A stretch of 64,000 nt of DNA from G963662905 sp963676415 (GTDB lineage Bacteria; Bacteroidota; Bacteroidia; Bacteroidales; WRLA01), in assembly GCA_963676415.1 (NCBI GenBank), contig OY781097.1, positions 1,736,001-1,800,000 on the forward strand, read 5' to 3'. Under the pieces are notes generated by a model. That model was not told where the DNA came from, did no database searches, and worked only from the letters and a program-made list of their open reading frames with translations. Position numbers and translations under genes: made by a program. Shown here in pieces: positions 43,454-51,696 of the stretch (its first letter is position 1; each line of letters opens with the position of its first letter).

Positions 43454-43861
43454 ATGAAAAAGATTTTTTTGATTTTTGGTGTGTTTTTGATGTACACATT
43501 AAGTGGGTGGGCGCAAACGGGCGACGTGAGTGTTCATCAGGATAGTCGTATTGACTCTCTTTCAGCAGCAAAACTGCAAATTAGCATGTTAAATCCGGGC
43601 ATCGAAGGTTATCGGATTCAGATTTTTTTTGAATCAGGAAATAATTCAAAAAGTTTGGCCAATGAAACACGCGATGCTTTTTTGGAGCTCTTTGATGATA
43701 TCAACGCATATGTATTGTTTAATGAGCCATACTATAAAGTGCGTGTGGGGGATTTTAGAAGCCGGATTGACGCAGAAGGAACATTGGAATTGATTAGCCG
43801 GGAATATCCCAACGCATTCATAGTTCCGGATTTTATTCATTTACCGAAACTTAAACCATGA
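43454..43861 (+). CDS. Exported SPOR-domain protein
   Basis: The 135-residue product has a signal peptide (MKKIFLIFGVFLMYTLSGWAQ) and then one SPOR domain: YRIQIFFESGNN, an alanine-poor first helix, PYYKVRVGDFRSR and YPNAFIVPDFIHLP. SPOR domains bind glycan strands of peptidoglycan stripped of stem peptides, as at division sites, so the protein probably acts in the periplasm. The longest frame uses a TTG at 43442; the ATG at 43454 is preferred because the signal peptide begins there. It sits between two UspA paralogues, 106 bases after the first and 35 before the second. Confidence 0.85.
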   Translation: MKKIFLIFGVFLMYTLSGWAQTGDVSVHQDSRIDSLSAAKLQISMLNPGIEGYRIQIFFESGNNSKSLANETRDAFLELFDDINAYVLFNEPYYKVRVGDFRSRIDAEGTLELISREYPNAFIVPDFIHLPKLKP

Positions 43862-43896
43862 TGTAGCGTATAACCATCAAATTAAGCCATAGCACC

Positions 43897-44745
43897 ATGA
43901 AAAAAGACATTATTGTTGGGATTGATTTTTCTACCTGTTCAGTAAATGCTTTGAGGCATGCCATTTCTATTGCATCAAAAACCGAATCCAATATTAAAAT
44001 GGTTTGGGTAAAACGTCCGGACTTTGCCAAGGAAGTTATTTATAAATACCAAAATGTTGAGGAAGAAATCATGGATTTATTTCATGAGCTGAAGCAGGAT
44101 TTTGCGGCTGACCTTCCGGATGAGCGCATTACTTGCACAATCAGGGAAGGAAAGGTATATGAAGAGATTGTACATTATGCCCAAGAAGAAGATGCAAGTA
44201 TGATCGCTGTTGGAACGCATGGGGCTTCGGGTTTTGAAGAATTTTGGATGGGCAGCAATGCCTATAAAATTGTTTCTGCTGCTGCATGCCCTGTGCTCTC
44301 AATTCGTGAAAGCAGTACTTTTGCCACACCGCTTCGAAGAATTGTTGTCCCTATCGACAGCACACTTTCTACACGGCAAAAAGTTCCGTACGCCGTTCAG
44401 TTTGCACGAATTTTTAATGCCGAAATCCATATACTGGCGCTCTACTATACAACTGTAAAAGCAGTTCAGGAAGATGTGTTGAACTATAGCAAACAGGTTG
44501 CTGAATATCTTGAAGATCAAAAAATAAACTTTGTCCTCAAGTCGGTTGACACGAAAAATGTTACGACCAGTACCCTTGATTATGCGCAGGAAATCGATGC
44601 TAACCTTATTGTGATAATGACAGAACAAATTACAACAACATCCAATCTTTGGTTAGGGCCCTATGCACAACAGATGGTGCACCGTTCCTCTATACCGGTA
44701 TTGAGTGTGCACCCTAAAGAGTATGTACGCACTTACAGTCGATAA
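43897..44745 (+). CDS. Tandem-domain universal stress protein (UspA family), second paralogue
   Basis: The 282-residue protein resembles the gene at 42523 throughout: MKKDIIVGIDFS start, a first domain with the nucleotide motif at residues 106-120 (GTHGASGFEEFWMGS) and a second domain without it (RRIVVPIDST, PVLSVHPKEY). The NAYKIVSAAACPVLSIRES segment parallels NAYRIVTHAPCPVISVRCS in its sister. It starts 35 bases after the SPOR gene and is probably co-transcribed with it. The 194 bases after it, up to the convergent receiver gene, hold no clear terminator. Confidence 0.9.
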   Translation: MKKDIIVGIDFSTCSVNALRHAISIASKTESNIKMVWVKRPDFAKEVIYKYQNVEEEIMDLFHELKQDFAADLPDERITCTIREGKVYEEIVHYAQEEDASMIAVGTHGASGFEEFWMGSNAYKIVSAAACPVLSIRESSTFATPLRRIVVPIDSTLSTRQKVPYAVQFARIFNAEIHILALYYTTVKAVQEDVLNYSKQVAEYLEDQKINFVLKSVDTKNVTTSTLDYAQEIDANLIVIMTEQITTTSNLWLGPYAQQMVHRSSIPVLSVHPKEYVRTYSR

Positions 44746-44939
44746 CATCCATTAAAAGCTGAATGCAATAAAGAAAACAGGAAAATTTGTACTTAATTTT
44801 TGTAAGAAAACAACAAATATTGTCTTTCTTTTGCCTTGTCTTTGACGTTTTCTCATCAAAAATCCAAAAACTGGAAGTTTTCTGACAGGCACTGCTTTAG
44901 CACAAAAATTTTGGTTTTTTATTGTCGTCAAATATCGGT

Positions 44940-45347
44940 TTAATCTCTGTTTTCCAATTCAAAAAAGTGGTCTATGGTATCAAAAAGAAGGTCTTTTTGA
45001 ACCGGTTTTGTGATAAATTCATCGGCTCCTGAAGACAGGGTTCTTTCTTTTTCACCGGAATAGGCGTAGGCCGTAATAGCAATTATTGTTAAATCGGGCC
45101 GTATTTGCTTGATAGCCTGTATGGCTTTTCGACCATTCATTTTTGGAAGGTTTATATCCATTAAAACCATGTCGATACTTTTGTCTTCCCTGCAAAGATC
45201 AACTGCTTTTTTACCATCATCAGCCCAAAGGCATTTGCCTCCACGCGATTCAATTAGGCTTTTCAGATAAATGTAATTGTGTTCCAAATCTTCTGTAATC
45301 AGGATGATGCGGCCTATCCATTTTTTGATTGTTTTATTGCTTTCCAT
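44940..45347 (-). CDS. Single-domain response regulator
   Basis: The 135-residue protein is one receiver domain, of the type often fused to hybrid kinases: IILITEDLEHNYIYL at the acidic pocket, phospho-acceptor Asp64 in VLMDINLPKMNG, IAITAYA and the lysine in FITKPVQK. The ATG at 45347 is chosen over a TTG at 45383 because it has GGAG just upstream. It follows the substrate-binding-like sensor kinase by 75 bases on the same strand and is most likely its phosphate acceptor. No output domain is present. Confidence 0.87.
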   Translation of the reverse strand: MESNKTIKKWIGRIILITEDLEHNYIYLKSLIESRGGKCLWADDGKKAVDLCREDKSIDMVLMDINLPKMNGRKAIQAIKQIRPDLTIIAITAYAYSGEKERTLSSGADEFITKPVQKDLLFDTIDHFFELENRD

Positions 45348-45422
45348 GGCTCCGGTATTTATTAATTGCTTTTCCTTTGGCAAGATAGGAAAAAACCTTG
45401 AATTGGCAAATAAATAAAGCGA

Positions 45423-47297
45423 TTATTCAATATGCGTATTATCGTCTTTTAATGAGTCCAGTATGATTGTAAATTTTGATCCTTCACCTTCAGTACTTTC
45501 GATTTGAAGTTTTCCTCCCAAAAGCTCCAGATAATCAATAATGGTCGTTAAGCCCAGGCCATAGCTGCTTTGCCCCTTGTTGCCTTTTGTTTGAATGGGT
45601 TTTTTATTCAGGATGCTTTGCTTCATTTCTTCCGACATGCCAACGCCCCAGTCCCTTACCCATATTTTAACCCAGCTGTTTTGGACGGTTGCCCCAATTT
45701 CAATTTTACCGTTTCTGTAGCTGTATTTCAATGCATTCTGAACCAGGTTGCGTATAATATATTTTAAAATGAACTCATCGGATTTGATCGTGAAATCTTC
45801 TTTAATTAAGTTGAGTATATGTATTTCAAAAGGATTGATATTTAATAGAGTGTGGATATCTGAGATTATATTTTGTAAGTTGAATTCTTTGATTTCGAAT
45901 TGCACTTCATTCTTAAACCGCATCTTGCCCCAAAAAATCAGGTCTTCCAAAAGGTTGAATGTTTTAGTGGAAAGTTTTGCAATTCTTTGGCTTAAATCCG
46001 ATTTTTCTGCCTCTGATGGAGTATCCACAGTATCAATCATCATTTGGCTCATGGTCAATATATTGCCCATAGGAGTTCTTAGGTCGTGTGCCATCAGGGA
46101 TAAAAACTGGTCTTTGTTGCTGATTATCTTTCTGAGGAATTTTGTTTTTTCTTCTACCTTCCTTTCTAAAACAACCTGTCTTTTTCTTTTATATACCAAA
46201 TTGATTATCAATATTATAATTACAATTAGTGCGAGTATAAGCAGCAGGAGAACCAGTTTAAGGTAATCATTCATGTCCCTGTTGATGATTTCGCTCCCGG
46301 GCGGAAGATTTCTTAACGCAATATTATGTTTTTTTAACTCGAGGTAATCAAAGTAGAATTTATTCCCGATTGTGTCGTGATTAAAATGTGGTTTTACATA
46401 GCCTTTGCTCATCATTTGCTTTAGCTTTTGAGCGGCTGCTGCTCCCTGTTGATAGCCAGAAATGATTTTTCCTCCGATTATCCCTTTGTTCAGGTAGAAG
46501 TCCCATGATCCGAAAACCGGTAGCTTTGTTGCGGTCCTGATTTGAGTGATGCCATTTCTGTATGAAACAAATTTGCCGTTTCTGTCGCGGTTAATGACCA
46601 GAAGGTATATGGCATTATGATTGCTTAAACTGCCAATTTCCTGTTGCAGGCTGTTGATAGAAAAAGACGAGATGAAACGGATATGCTGATTGTGTCTGAA
46701 TTTTGTCAGGATTTGCTCCAGTTCCGTCTTGACAGCTTTACCGGTAAGGGTATTGTCATTTATAATAACTATTGTATCTTTTTCCGGATAAATTTGGGCA
46801 ATCAGGTTCAGGTTTGCCAAATGATCTGCTTTTTCATGATATAAAAAGTAATTTTTGCAATTCTGCAGGAGGCTTGTGTCCGCTTTATTCACGCCACAAA
46901 ATACGATGGGTGTTTCCCCAAAGAGTTCGTCTCCGTGTTGCGCCAGAAAATTGTAAGCAGCATTATCTGAAGCTATTATCCCTGAATAGTTTGATTCTTT
47001 GTTTTTGATTTCCAGAAAATGGAGCAGGTTCTGGATATAAGTTCTGCTGTGGTTTCTTTTTGTGTCCATATACTCAAAAACCAGATTGCAGCATGGACTT
47101 TCATTAAATTCATCAAGAATTCCCCGGGAGATATTATCCGTCCATTCGAGACCCTGGTGGTAAGAATGGATGATCAGGATGTTTTTTTCATCATCGTCAC
47201 AGGTTTGTTCATTTCCAGATGCAGAAAGTGGAAATAAACCGATGAGAAAAACAAGGAGCAATGAATTCCTTTTTATGTAATCCCTGTGCCTGAGCAT
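45423..47297 (-). CDS. Sensor histidine kinase with periplasmic ABC-type substrate-binding-like domain
   Basis: The 624-residue protein has a signal-anchor start (residues about 11-29). The periplasmic domain of about 300 residues resembles ABC substrate-binding proteins of the ABC_sub_bind kind (NILIIHSYHQGLEWTDNI, SGIIASDNAAYNFL, TPIVFCGVNKADTSLL, PVFGSWDFYLNKGIIGG). One strong membrane helix lies at about 346-370 (LVLLLLILALIVIIILIINLVY). The cytosolic part has HisKA with His404 in LMAHDLRTPMGN and a HATPase_c domain (NLVQNALKYS, DWGVGMSEE, SYGLGLTTIIDY). Such kinases detect small periplasmic solutes; the ligand is unknown. A -7 box TATTTTTG at 47322-47315 lies just upstream. The receiver at 44940-45347 follows it. 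Confidence 0.9.
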   Translation of the reverse strand: MLRHRDYIKRNSLLLVFLIGLFPLSASGNEQTCDDDEKNILIIHSYHQGLEWTDNISRGILDEFNESPCCNLVFEYMDTKRNHSRTYIQNLLHFLEIKNKESNYSGIIASDNAAYNFLAQHGDELFGETPIVFCGVNKADTSLLQNCKNYFLYHEKADHLANLNLIAQIYPEKDTIVIINDNTLTGKAVKTELEQILTKFRHNQHIRFISSFSINSLQQEIGSLSNHNAIYLLVINRDRNGKFVSYRNGITQIRTATKLPVFGSWDFYLNKGIIGGKIISGYQQGAAAAQKLKQMMSKGYVKPHFNHDTIGNKFYFDYLELKKHNIALRNLPPGSEIINRDMNDYLKLVLLLLILALIVIIILIINLVYKRKRQVVLERKVEEKTKFLRKIISNKDQFLSLMAHDLRTPMGNILTMSQMMIDTVDTPSEAEKSDLSQRIAKLSTKTFNLLEDLIFWGKMRFKNEVQFEIKEFNLQNIISDIHTLLNINPFEIHILNLIKEDFTIKSDEFILKYIIRNLVQNALKYSYRNGKIEIGATVQNSWVKIWVRDWGVGMSEEMKQSILNKKPIQTKGNKGQSSYGLGLTTIIDYLELLGGKLQIESTEGEGSKFTIILDSLKDDNTHIE

Positions 47298-47455
47298 AAA
47301 ACAATTCTTGATGACAAAAATAAAATATTAGCAATTTGATTACTGAAAAACAGAGTGTAATGAGTCTAATTTGCGGCAAAATCGTGAAAATCAATTTAAA
47401 ATCCAAACAAAAACGCAGGATTTTGGTAATTGTTGTCAGTTCATGGATTGCTGCA

Positions 47456-47491
47456 TAAAAAAAAAGGGTCAAAATAAATTAACCCCTTTTT
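47456..47491 (-). terminator. Terminator of the fructose-bisphosphate aldolase gene
   Basis: Read on the minus strand, AAAAGGGG pairs with the CCCTTTT side of a long T run (one unpaired G) around an A/T-rich loop. It lies about 20 bases after the stop at 47510. Confidence 0.7.
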
Positions 47492-47509
47492 AAAATTTAC
47501 TGTGAAATA

Positions 47510-48589
47510 TTAATTCCGGTCTAAAGCGTTCAGATCGCTGAAAGCCTGCTTGATACGTTCTTTCATACTGACTTCCATTGCGCGAAGCCATTTACGTGGG
47601 TCATAATACTTTTTGTTTGGCTGGTCGTCTCCTTCCGGATTGCCGATCTGTCCTTGCATATAGGCTTCGTTTTTCTTGTAGAAGTCCATAACGCCTTTCC
47701 AGCTTGCCCATTGGGTGTCTGTATCGACGTTCATTTTGATAACGCCATAACCAATGGCTTCACGGATTTCCTCCAGACTGCTTCCTGAACCGCCGTGGAA
47801 TACAAAGTTGACAGGTTTTTCGGCAGTATTGAACTTTTCCTGAATAAATTTCTGGCTGTTGTCCAGGATTTTTGGAGTTAATTTAACATTGCCCGGTTTA
47901 TAAACGCCGTGTACATTACCGAATGAAGCTGCAATAGTAAAGCGTTCAGATACGCTTTTGAGCCGTTCGTAGGCGTAAGCTACTTCTTCGGGTTGTGTAT
48001 AGAGCAGTGCGTTATCTACTTCACTGTTGTCCACGCCATCTTCTTCACCACCGGTAACACCAAGTTCAATTTCAAGGGTCATTCCCATTTTATCCATACG
48101 CTTCAGGTATTCTACCGAGATGTCCATGTTTTCCTCAATGGGCTCTTCAGATAAATCGAGCATATGCGAGCTAAAAAGAGGCCGTCCTGTTTCTGAAAAG
48201 AATTTTTCACCGGCATCGAGCAGGCCACTTACCCATGGAAGGAGTTTTTTGGCGCAATGGTCAGTATGCAAAATTACAGCTACTCCGTATGCTTCAGCGA
48301 GTTCGTGAACATGTTTGGCTGCCGAAACACCGCCAAGTACCGCAGCGTTTTGGTTTTCGTTGGATAAACCTTTTCCGGCATAAAAGGCAGCACCGCCATT
48401 GGAAAGCTGAATAATAATCGGGCTGTTCACCTCTTTAGCAGCTTCCATTGCGGCATTTACTGAATCCGTTCCCACACAGTTGATTGCCGGAAGGGCAAAC
48501 TGCTGTTCCCTGGCAATGCGAAATACCTCGCTTACCTCATCACCGGCCAGTACACCGGGTTTTACTTTATCAAAAATTTTTTCTGCCAT
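47510..48589 (-). CDS. fbaA: Class II fructose-bisphosphate aldolase
   Basis: The zinc enzyme splits fructose-1,6-bisphosphate or, in gluconeogenesis, forms it. The 359-residue protein follows the E. coli FbaA type (IIA): AIQ-like substrate loop PIIIQLSNGGAAFYAGKG, zinc histidine in VILHTDHCAKK, acidic ELGVTGGEEDGVDN, GNVHGVYKPGNVKL and FHGGSGSS with MNVDTDTQWA. A -7 box TAACTTTG lies at 48620-48613 with a near-match -33 (TTTC) 19 bases further upstream. It heads a minus-strand block of central-carbon genes, but each has its own terminator, so it is not one operon. Confidence 0.96.
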   Translation of the reverse strand: MAEKIFDKVKPGVLAGDEVSEVFRIAREQQFALPAINCVGTDSVNAAMEAAKEVNSPIIIQLSNGGAAFYAGKGLSNENQNAAVLGGVSAAKHVHELAEAYGVAVILHTDHCAKKLLPWVSGLLDAGEKFFSETGRPLFSSHMLDLSEEPIEENMDISVEYLKRMDKMGMTLEIELGVTGGEEDGVDNSEVDNALLYTQPEEVAYAYERLKSVSERFTIAASFGNVHGVYKPGNVKLTPKILDNSQKFIQEKFNTAEKPVNFVFHGGSGSSLEEIREAIGYGVIKMNVDTDTQWASWKGVMDFYKKNEAYMQGQIGNPEGDDQPNKKYYDPRKWLRAMEVSMKERIKQAFSDLNALDRN

Positions 48590-48612
48590 AATTGATTTAT
48601 TAAAATTCGATT

Positions 48613-48643
48613 CAAAGTTAATGATTTCATTTTATTTTTGAAA
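48613..48643 (-). promoter_or_regulatory. Promoter of the fructose-bisphosphate aldolase gene
   Basis: On the minus strand TTTC (48643-48640), a 19-base spacer and TAACTTTG (48620-48613) form a promoter with one mismatch in the -33 box. Confidence 0.55.
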
Positions 48644-48705
48644 CGCATCACAAAAAATTAACGACTGAATCCAATGAAGATCAGCGCTAAAAGAAGTAGC
48701 TAAAC

Positions 48706-48743
48706 TTAAAAAAACGCAACAGGCCAATGGCTGTTGCGTTTTT
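48706..48743 (-). terminator. Terminator of the malate dehydrogenase gene
   Basis: Read on the minus strand, AAAACGCAACAG pairs with CTGTTGCGTTTT over 12 bases with a short loop, followed by a T run. It lies about 20 bases after the stop at 48764. Confidence 0.92.
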
Positions 48744-48763
48744 GGGGGCCATATTCAGTTTTT

Positions 48764-49714
48764 TTATTCGTCTTCAGGAATAATATTCATATCATCAAGA
48801 ATGCTCATGACTTTTTTCACCGATGCTGCTGAGTCGTTGAGCAGGTTTTGCTCGTCTTTATTGAGTTTGATCTGAACAATTTCTTCGATGCCATTATGGC
48901 CGAGTTTCACAGGAACCCCCAGATAAATGTCTTTCAGGTTGTATTCACCATTCAGATAAGCACAAACGGGGAAGATTCGCTGCTGGTCGTCTACAATGGC
49001 TTCAACCATTTGGGCTGCTGCTGCACCCGGAGCATACCATGCCGATGTGCCCATCAGGTTAACAAGCTCACCACCACCTTTTTTGGTGCGCTCAACAATT
49101 TTATTGATTTCGGTTTCGCCGAGGAGTTCTGTAACCGGAATACCATTAATAGATGTATAACGTGGCAGTGGCACCATAGTGTCGCCATGACCGCCAAGAA
49201 GCAATGCGTGGATATCTTTTGGAGAAACGTTCAGTGCTTCAGCAATAAAGGCACGATAACGTCCGGTGTCCAGGATTCCGGCCATACCAAACACCTTGTT
49301 TGGTGATTTTTTCGCTGCTTTAAAGGCAGCATAAGTCATCACGTCAAGTGGGTTTGAAACAACAATGATAATGGCTTCCGGAGAATATTTCACTGCTTTT
49401 TCTGTAACGTCTTTAACGATTGCTGCATTTGTTTTGATCAGGTCATCACGCGACATGCCGGGCTTACGTGGCAGTCCGGATGTAATCACAATAATACCTG
49501 AACCTTTTGTTTTCAGGTAATCGTTGGTTACACCTGTAATGCGCGAATTAAAGTGATTGATCGAGCTTGTTTGCCAGATGTCGAGCGCTTTGCCTTCCGC
49601 AAGTCCTTCTTTGATATCGAGCAAAACAACTTCTTTTGCAAGATCTTTGTGCGCAATAACATTGGCACAGGTTGCTCCTACATTTCCTGCTCCAATAACT
49701 GTAATCTTCTTCAT
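48764..49714 (-). CDS. mdh: Malate dehydrogenase (lactate dehydrogenase-like, NAD-dependent)
   Basis: The enzyme interconverts malate and oxaloacetate with NAD. The 316-residue protein belongs to the LDH-like MDH group: nucleotide motif VIGAGNVGATCA at the start, substrate-arginine loop GLPRKPGMSRDDL, NPLDVMTY and the catalytic HGDTMVPLPRY. It stands between fba and pckA on the minus strand with its own terminator. The product supplies oxaloacetate for the adjacent PEP carboxykinase or runs in reverse for fumarate/succinate formation. Confidence 0.96.
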   Translation of the reverse strand: MKKITVIGAGNVGATCANVIAHKDLAKEVVLLDIKEGLAEGKALDIWQTSSINHFNSRITGVTNDYLKTKGSGIIVITSGLPRKPGMSRDDLIKTNAAIVKDVTEKAVKYSPEAIIIVVSNPLDVMTYAAFKAAKKSPNKVFGMAGILDTGRYRAFIAEALNVSPKDIHALLLGGHGDTMVPLPRYTSINGIPVTELLGETEINKIVERTKKGGGELVNLMGTSAWYAPGAAAAQMVEAIVDDQQRIFPVCAYLNGEYNLKDIYLGVPVKLGHNGIEEIVQIKLNKDEQNLLNDSAASVKKVMSILDDMNIIPEDE

Positions 49715-49775
49715 AAGTTAAATTGTTTGGTGTGTTTAAATAACAATTGCTGTGTATGTGTGTTTAGTGTGTTTC

Positions 49776-49821
49776 AAAAAAAAGCCGGGCTTTCATTCCT
49801 TCTGAACGATAAAACCCGGCT
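49776..49821 (-). terminator. Terminator of the PEP carboxykinase gene
   Basis: Read on the minus strand, AGCCGGGTTTT pairs with AAAGCCCGGCT (one G-U pair), followed by a run of T. It lies 38 bases after the stop at 49859. Confidence 0.88.
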
Positions 49822-49858
49822 ATAATTGTTGGCAGATGCCAAAAAGTGCTGTCTTAAA

Positions 49859-51496
49859 TTAAATTTGCGGCCCCGCAGCAACTAATCGTTTGCCTTCTTC
49901 ATTATCAGTAAAGCTGTTGAAGTTCGCAATAAATTTTTTCGCCAGGTTTTTGGCGGCTTCGTCCCATGCTTCAGGGCTTGGCCAAAGGTTGCGCTGGCAA
50001 AGGATTTGTGGATCTACGCCCGGAACTTCTTTAGGAATGGCCAGATTGAAAACCGGGCTGTTTATGTATTCCGCATTGTCCAATGTGCCGTCAAGGATTG
50101 CATCAATAATTTTCCGTGTCGAAGGCAAGTCAATACGTTTCCCTGTTCCGTATGCTCCGCCGATCCAGCCGGTATTGACCAGATAAGCATTGGCTCCGTG
50201 CTCCTCCATTTTGCGGATGAGTTCCTGAGCATAAACAGTGGGGTGCAGCAGGAGGAATGCAGCCCCAAAACATGCGGAGAAAGAAGGCAGCGGCTCAGTA
50301 ATTCCGCGCTCAGTGCCGGCTACTTTGGCCGTATATCCGCTGAGGAAATGGTATTTCGTTTGATCGGGCGTGAGTTTTGATACTGGAGGCAATACCCCAA
50401 AAGCATCCGCTGTAAGGAAAATTACTTTTTTGGCATGTCCGGCTTTAGACACCGGCTTCACGATATTGTCGATATGGTAAATCGGATAGGAAACACGGGT
50501 GTTTTCCGTTTTACTGTTATCATCAAAATCGATTTTTCCTGTTTCTTTGTCGTAGCCTACATTTTCGAGCAGTGCATCGCGACGGATCGCATGATAGATG
50601 TCCGGTTCTTTTTCCTCACTGAGATGGATGGTTTTTGCGTAGCAGCCTCCTTCAAAGTTGAATACGCCGTCATCATCCCAGCCGTGCTCATCGTCTCCGA
50701 TCAAAGCGCGTTTCGGATCGGCAGAAAGTGTGGTTTTTCCGGTACCTGAAAGTCCGAAGAAAATGGCTACATCACCAGCTTTGCCTACATTGGCCGAACA
50801 GTGCATGGCAGCAATTTTGCGTAAAGGCAGGAAGTAGTTCATCATGGAGAAGAAACCTTTTTTGATTTCACCTCCGTACCAGCTTCCGCCAACTACAGAC
50901 AGGCCTTCCTTGATGTTAAAAACGGCATAAACCTCACTATGCAGGCCATGGCGTTCCCAGTCTTTGTTAATTGTGCGGCATGCGTTCAACATAACAAAGT
51001 CGGGTTTGAAATTTTTCAGTTCTTCATCGCTGGGGCGGATAAACATATTCTTTACAAAATGTGCCATCCATGCAATTTCCGTCACCACTCGGATACGCAG
51101 GCGGGAATCTTCGTTGGCTCCGGCATAACCGTCTTGTACATAAAGTTTTTTGCCGTTTAGTTGTTTTGAGCTGTTGGCGTAAAGCTCTTTCCATACAGCT
51201 TCACTGATCGGTTTATTGTCAGAACCCTTGCGCTCGGGGCTCGCCCACCAGATATTGTCTCTCGAAACCTCTTCGTCAACAATATATTTATCCTTGGGTG
51301 AACGCCCTGTAAAAATGCCTGTATCAACAGCAACAGCGCCTGTGTCGGTAACAAATCCTTTGGCAAACCCTTCATTGGATGGATCTGTTTCATGTTCGAA
51401 AAGCTCTTCGTAGCTTAGGTTGTAGTGTAATTCCTCGTATTCCTTAATACCATAGGAAACAAGGTCGGCTTTTAATTTTGTTAAATCTTTTGCCAT
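49859..51496 (-). CDS. pckA: Phosphoenolpyruvate carboxykinase (ATP)
   Basis: The enzyme links oxaloacetate and PEP with ATP; in anaerobic Bacteroidota it often runs in the carboxylating direction to feed the succinate pathway. The 545-residue protein shows the substrate-side TGRSPKDKYIV, the kinase P loop GLSGTGKTTLSADP, the metal motif DDEHGWDDDGVFNFEGGCYAK and the adenine-side GYTAKVAGTERG. The length fits the ATP-dependent class rather than the GTP class. A -7 box TATATTTG lies at 51547-51540. Confidence 0.97.
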   Translation of the reverse strand: MAKDLTKLKADLVSYGIKEYEELHYNLSYEELFEHETDPSNEGFAKGFVTDTGAVAVDTGIFTGRSPKDKYIVDEEVSRDNIWWASPERKGSDNKPISEAVWKELYANSSKQLNGKKLYVQDGYAGANEDSRLRIRVVTEIAWMAHFVKNMFIRPSDEELKNFKPDFVMLNACRTINKDWERHGLHSEVYAVFNIKEGLSVVGGSWYGGEIKKGFFSMMNYFLPLRKIAAMHCSANVGKAGDVAIFFGLSGTGKTTLSADPKRALIGDDEHGWDDDGVFNFEGGCYAKTIHLSEEKEPDIYHAIRRDALLENVGYDKETGKIDFDDNSKTENTRVSYPIYHIDNIVKPVSKAGHAKKVIFLTADAFGVLPPVSKLTPDQTKYHFLSGYTAKVAGTERGITEPLPSFSACFGAAFLLLHPTVYAQELIRKMEEHGANAYLVNTGWIGGAYGTGKRIDLPSTRKIIDAILDGTLDNAEYINSPVFNLAIPKEVPGVDPQILCQRNLWPSPEAWDEAAKNLAKKFIANFNSFTDNEEGKRLVAAGPQI

Positions 51497-51539
51497 AATG
51501 ATGGTTTTAATGCTTTGAGTTGAGTTTTATTTATAGTGA

Positions 51540-51547
51540 CAAATATA
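51540..51547 (-). promoter_or_regulatory. Bacteroidota -7 box for pckA
   Basis: TATATTTG on the minus strand ends 43 bases before the ATG at 51496. No -33 box is seen. Confidence 0.5.
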
Positions 51548-51654
51548 CATATTTAATTGGATCAGATTATAAATTCATTAAGGAATCAACTTTTTGACCC
51601 AATGCTTTGGTAAAAGCAGAAAAATATGTCAATTGAAGTTTTTAAAAACATATT

Positions 51655-51692
51655 TAAAAATAAAACCGGACTGCATGAAGGGTCCGGTTTTA
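51655..51692 (-). terminator. Terminator of the malic enzyme gene
   Basis: Read on the minus strand, TAAAACCGGA pairs with TCCGGTTTTA around a 12-base loop and runs into T-rich sequence, directly after the stop at 51697. Confidence 0.88.
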
Positions 51693-51696
51693 AAAT

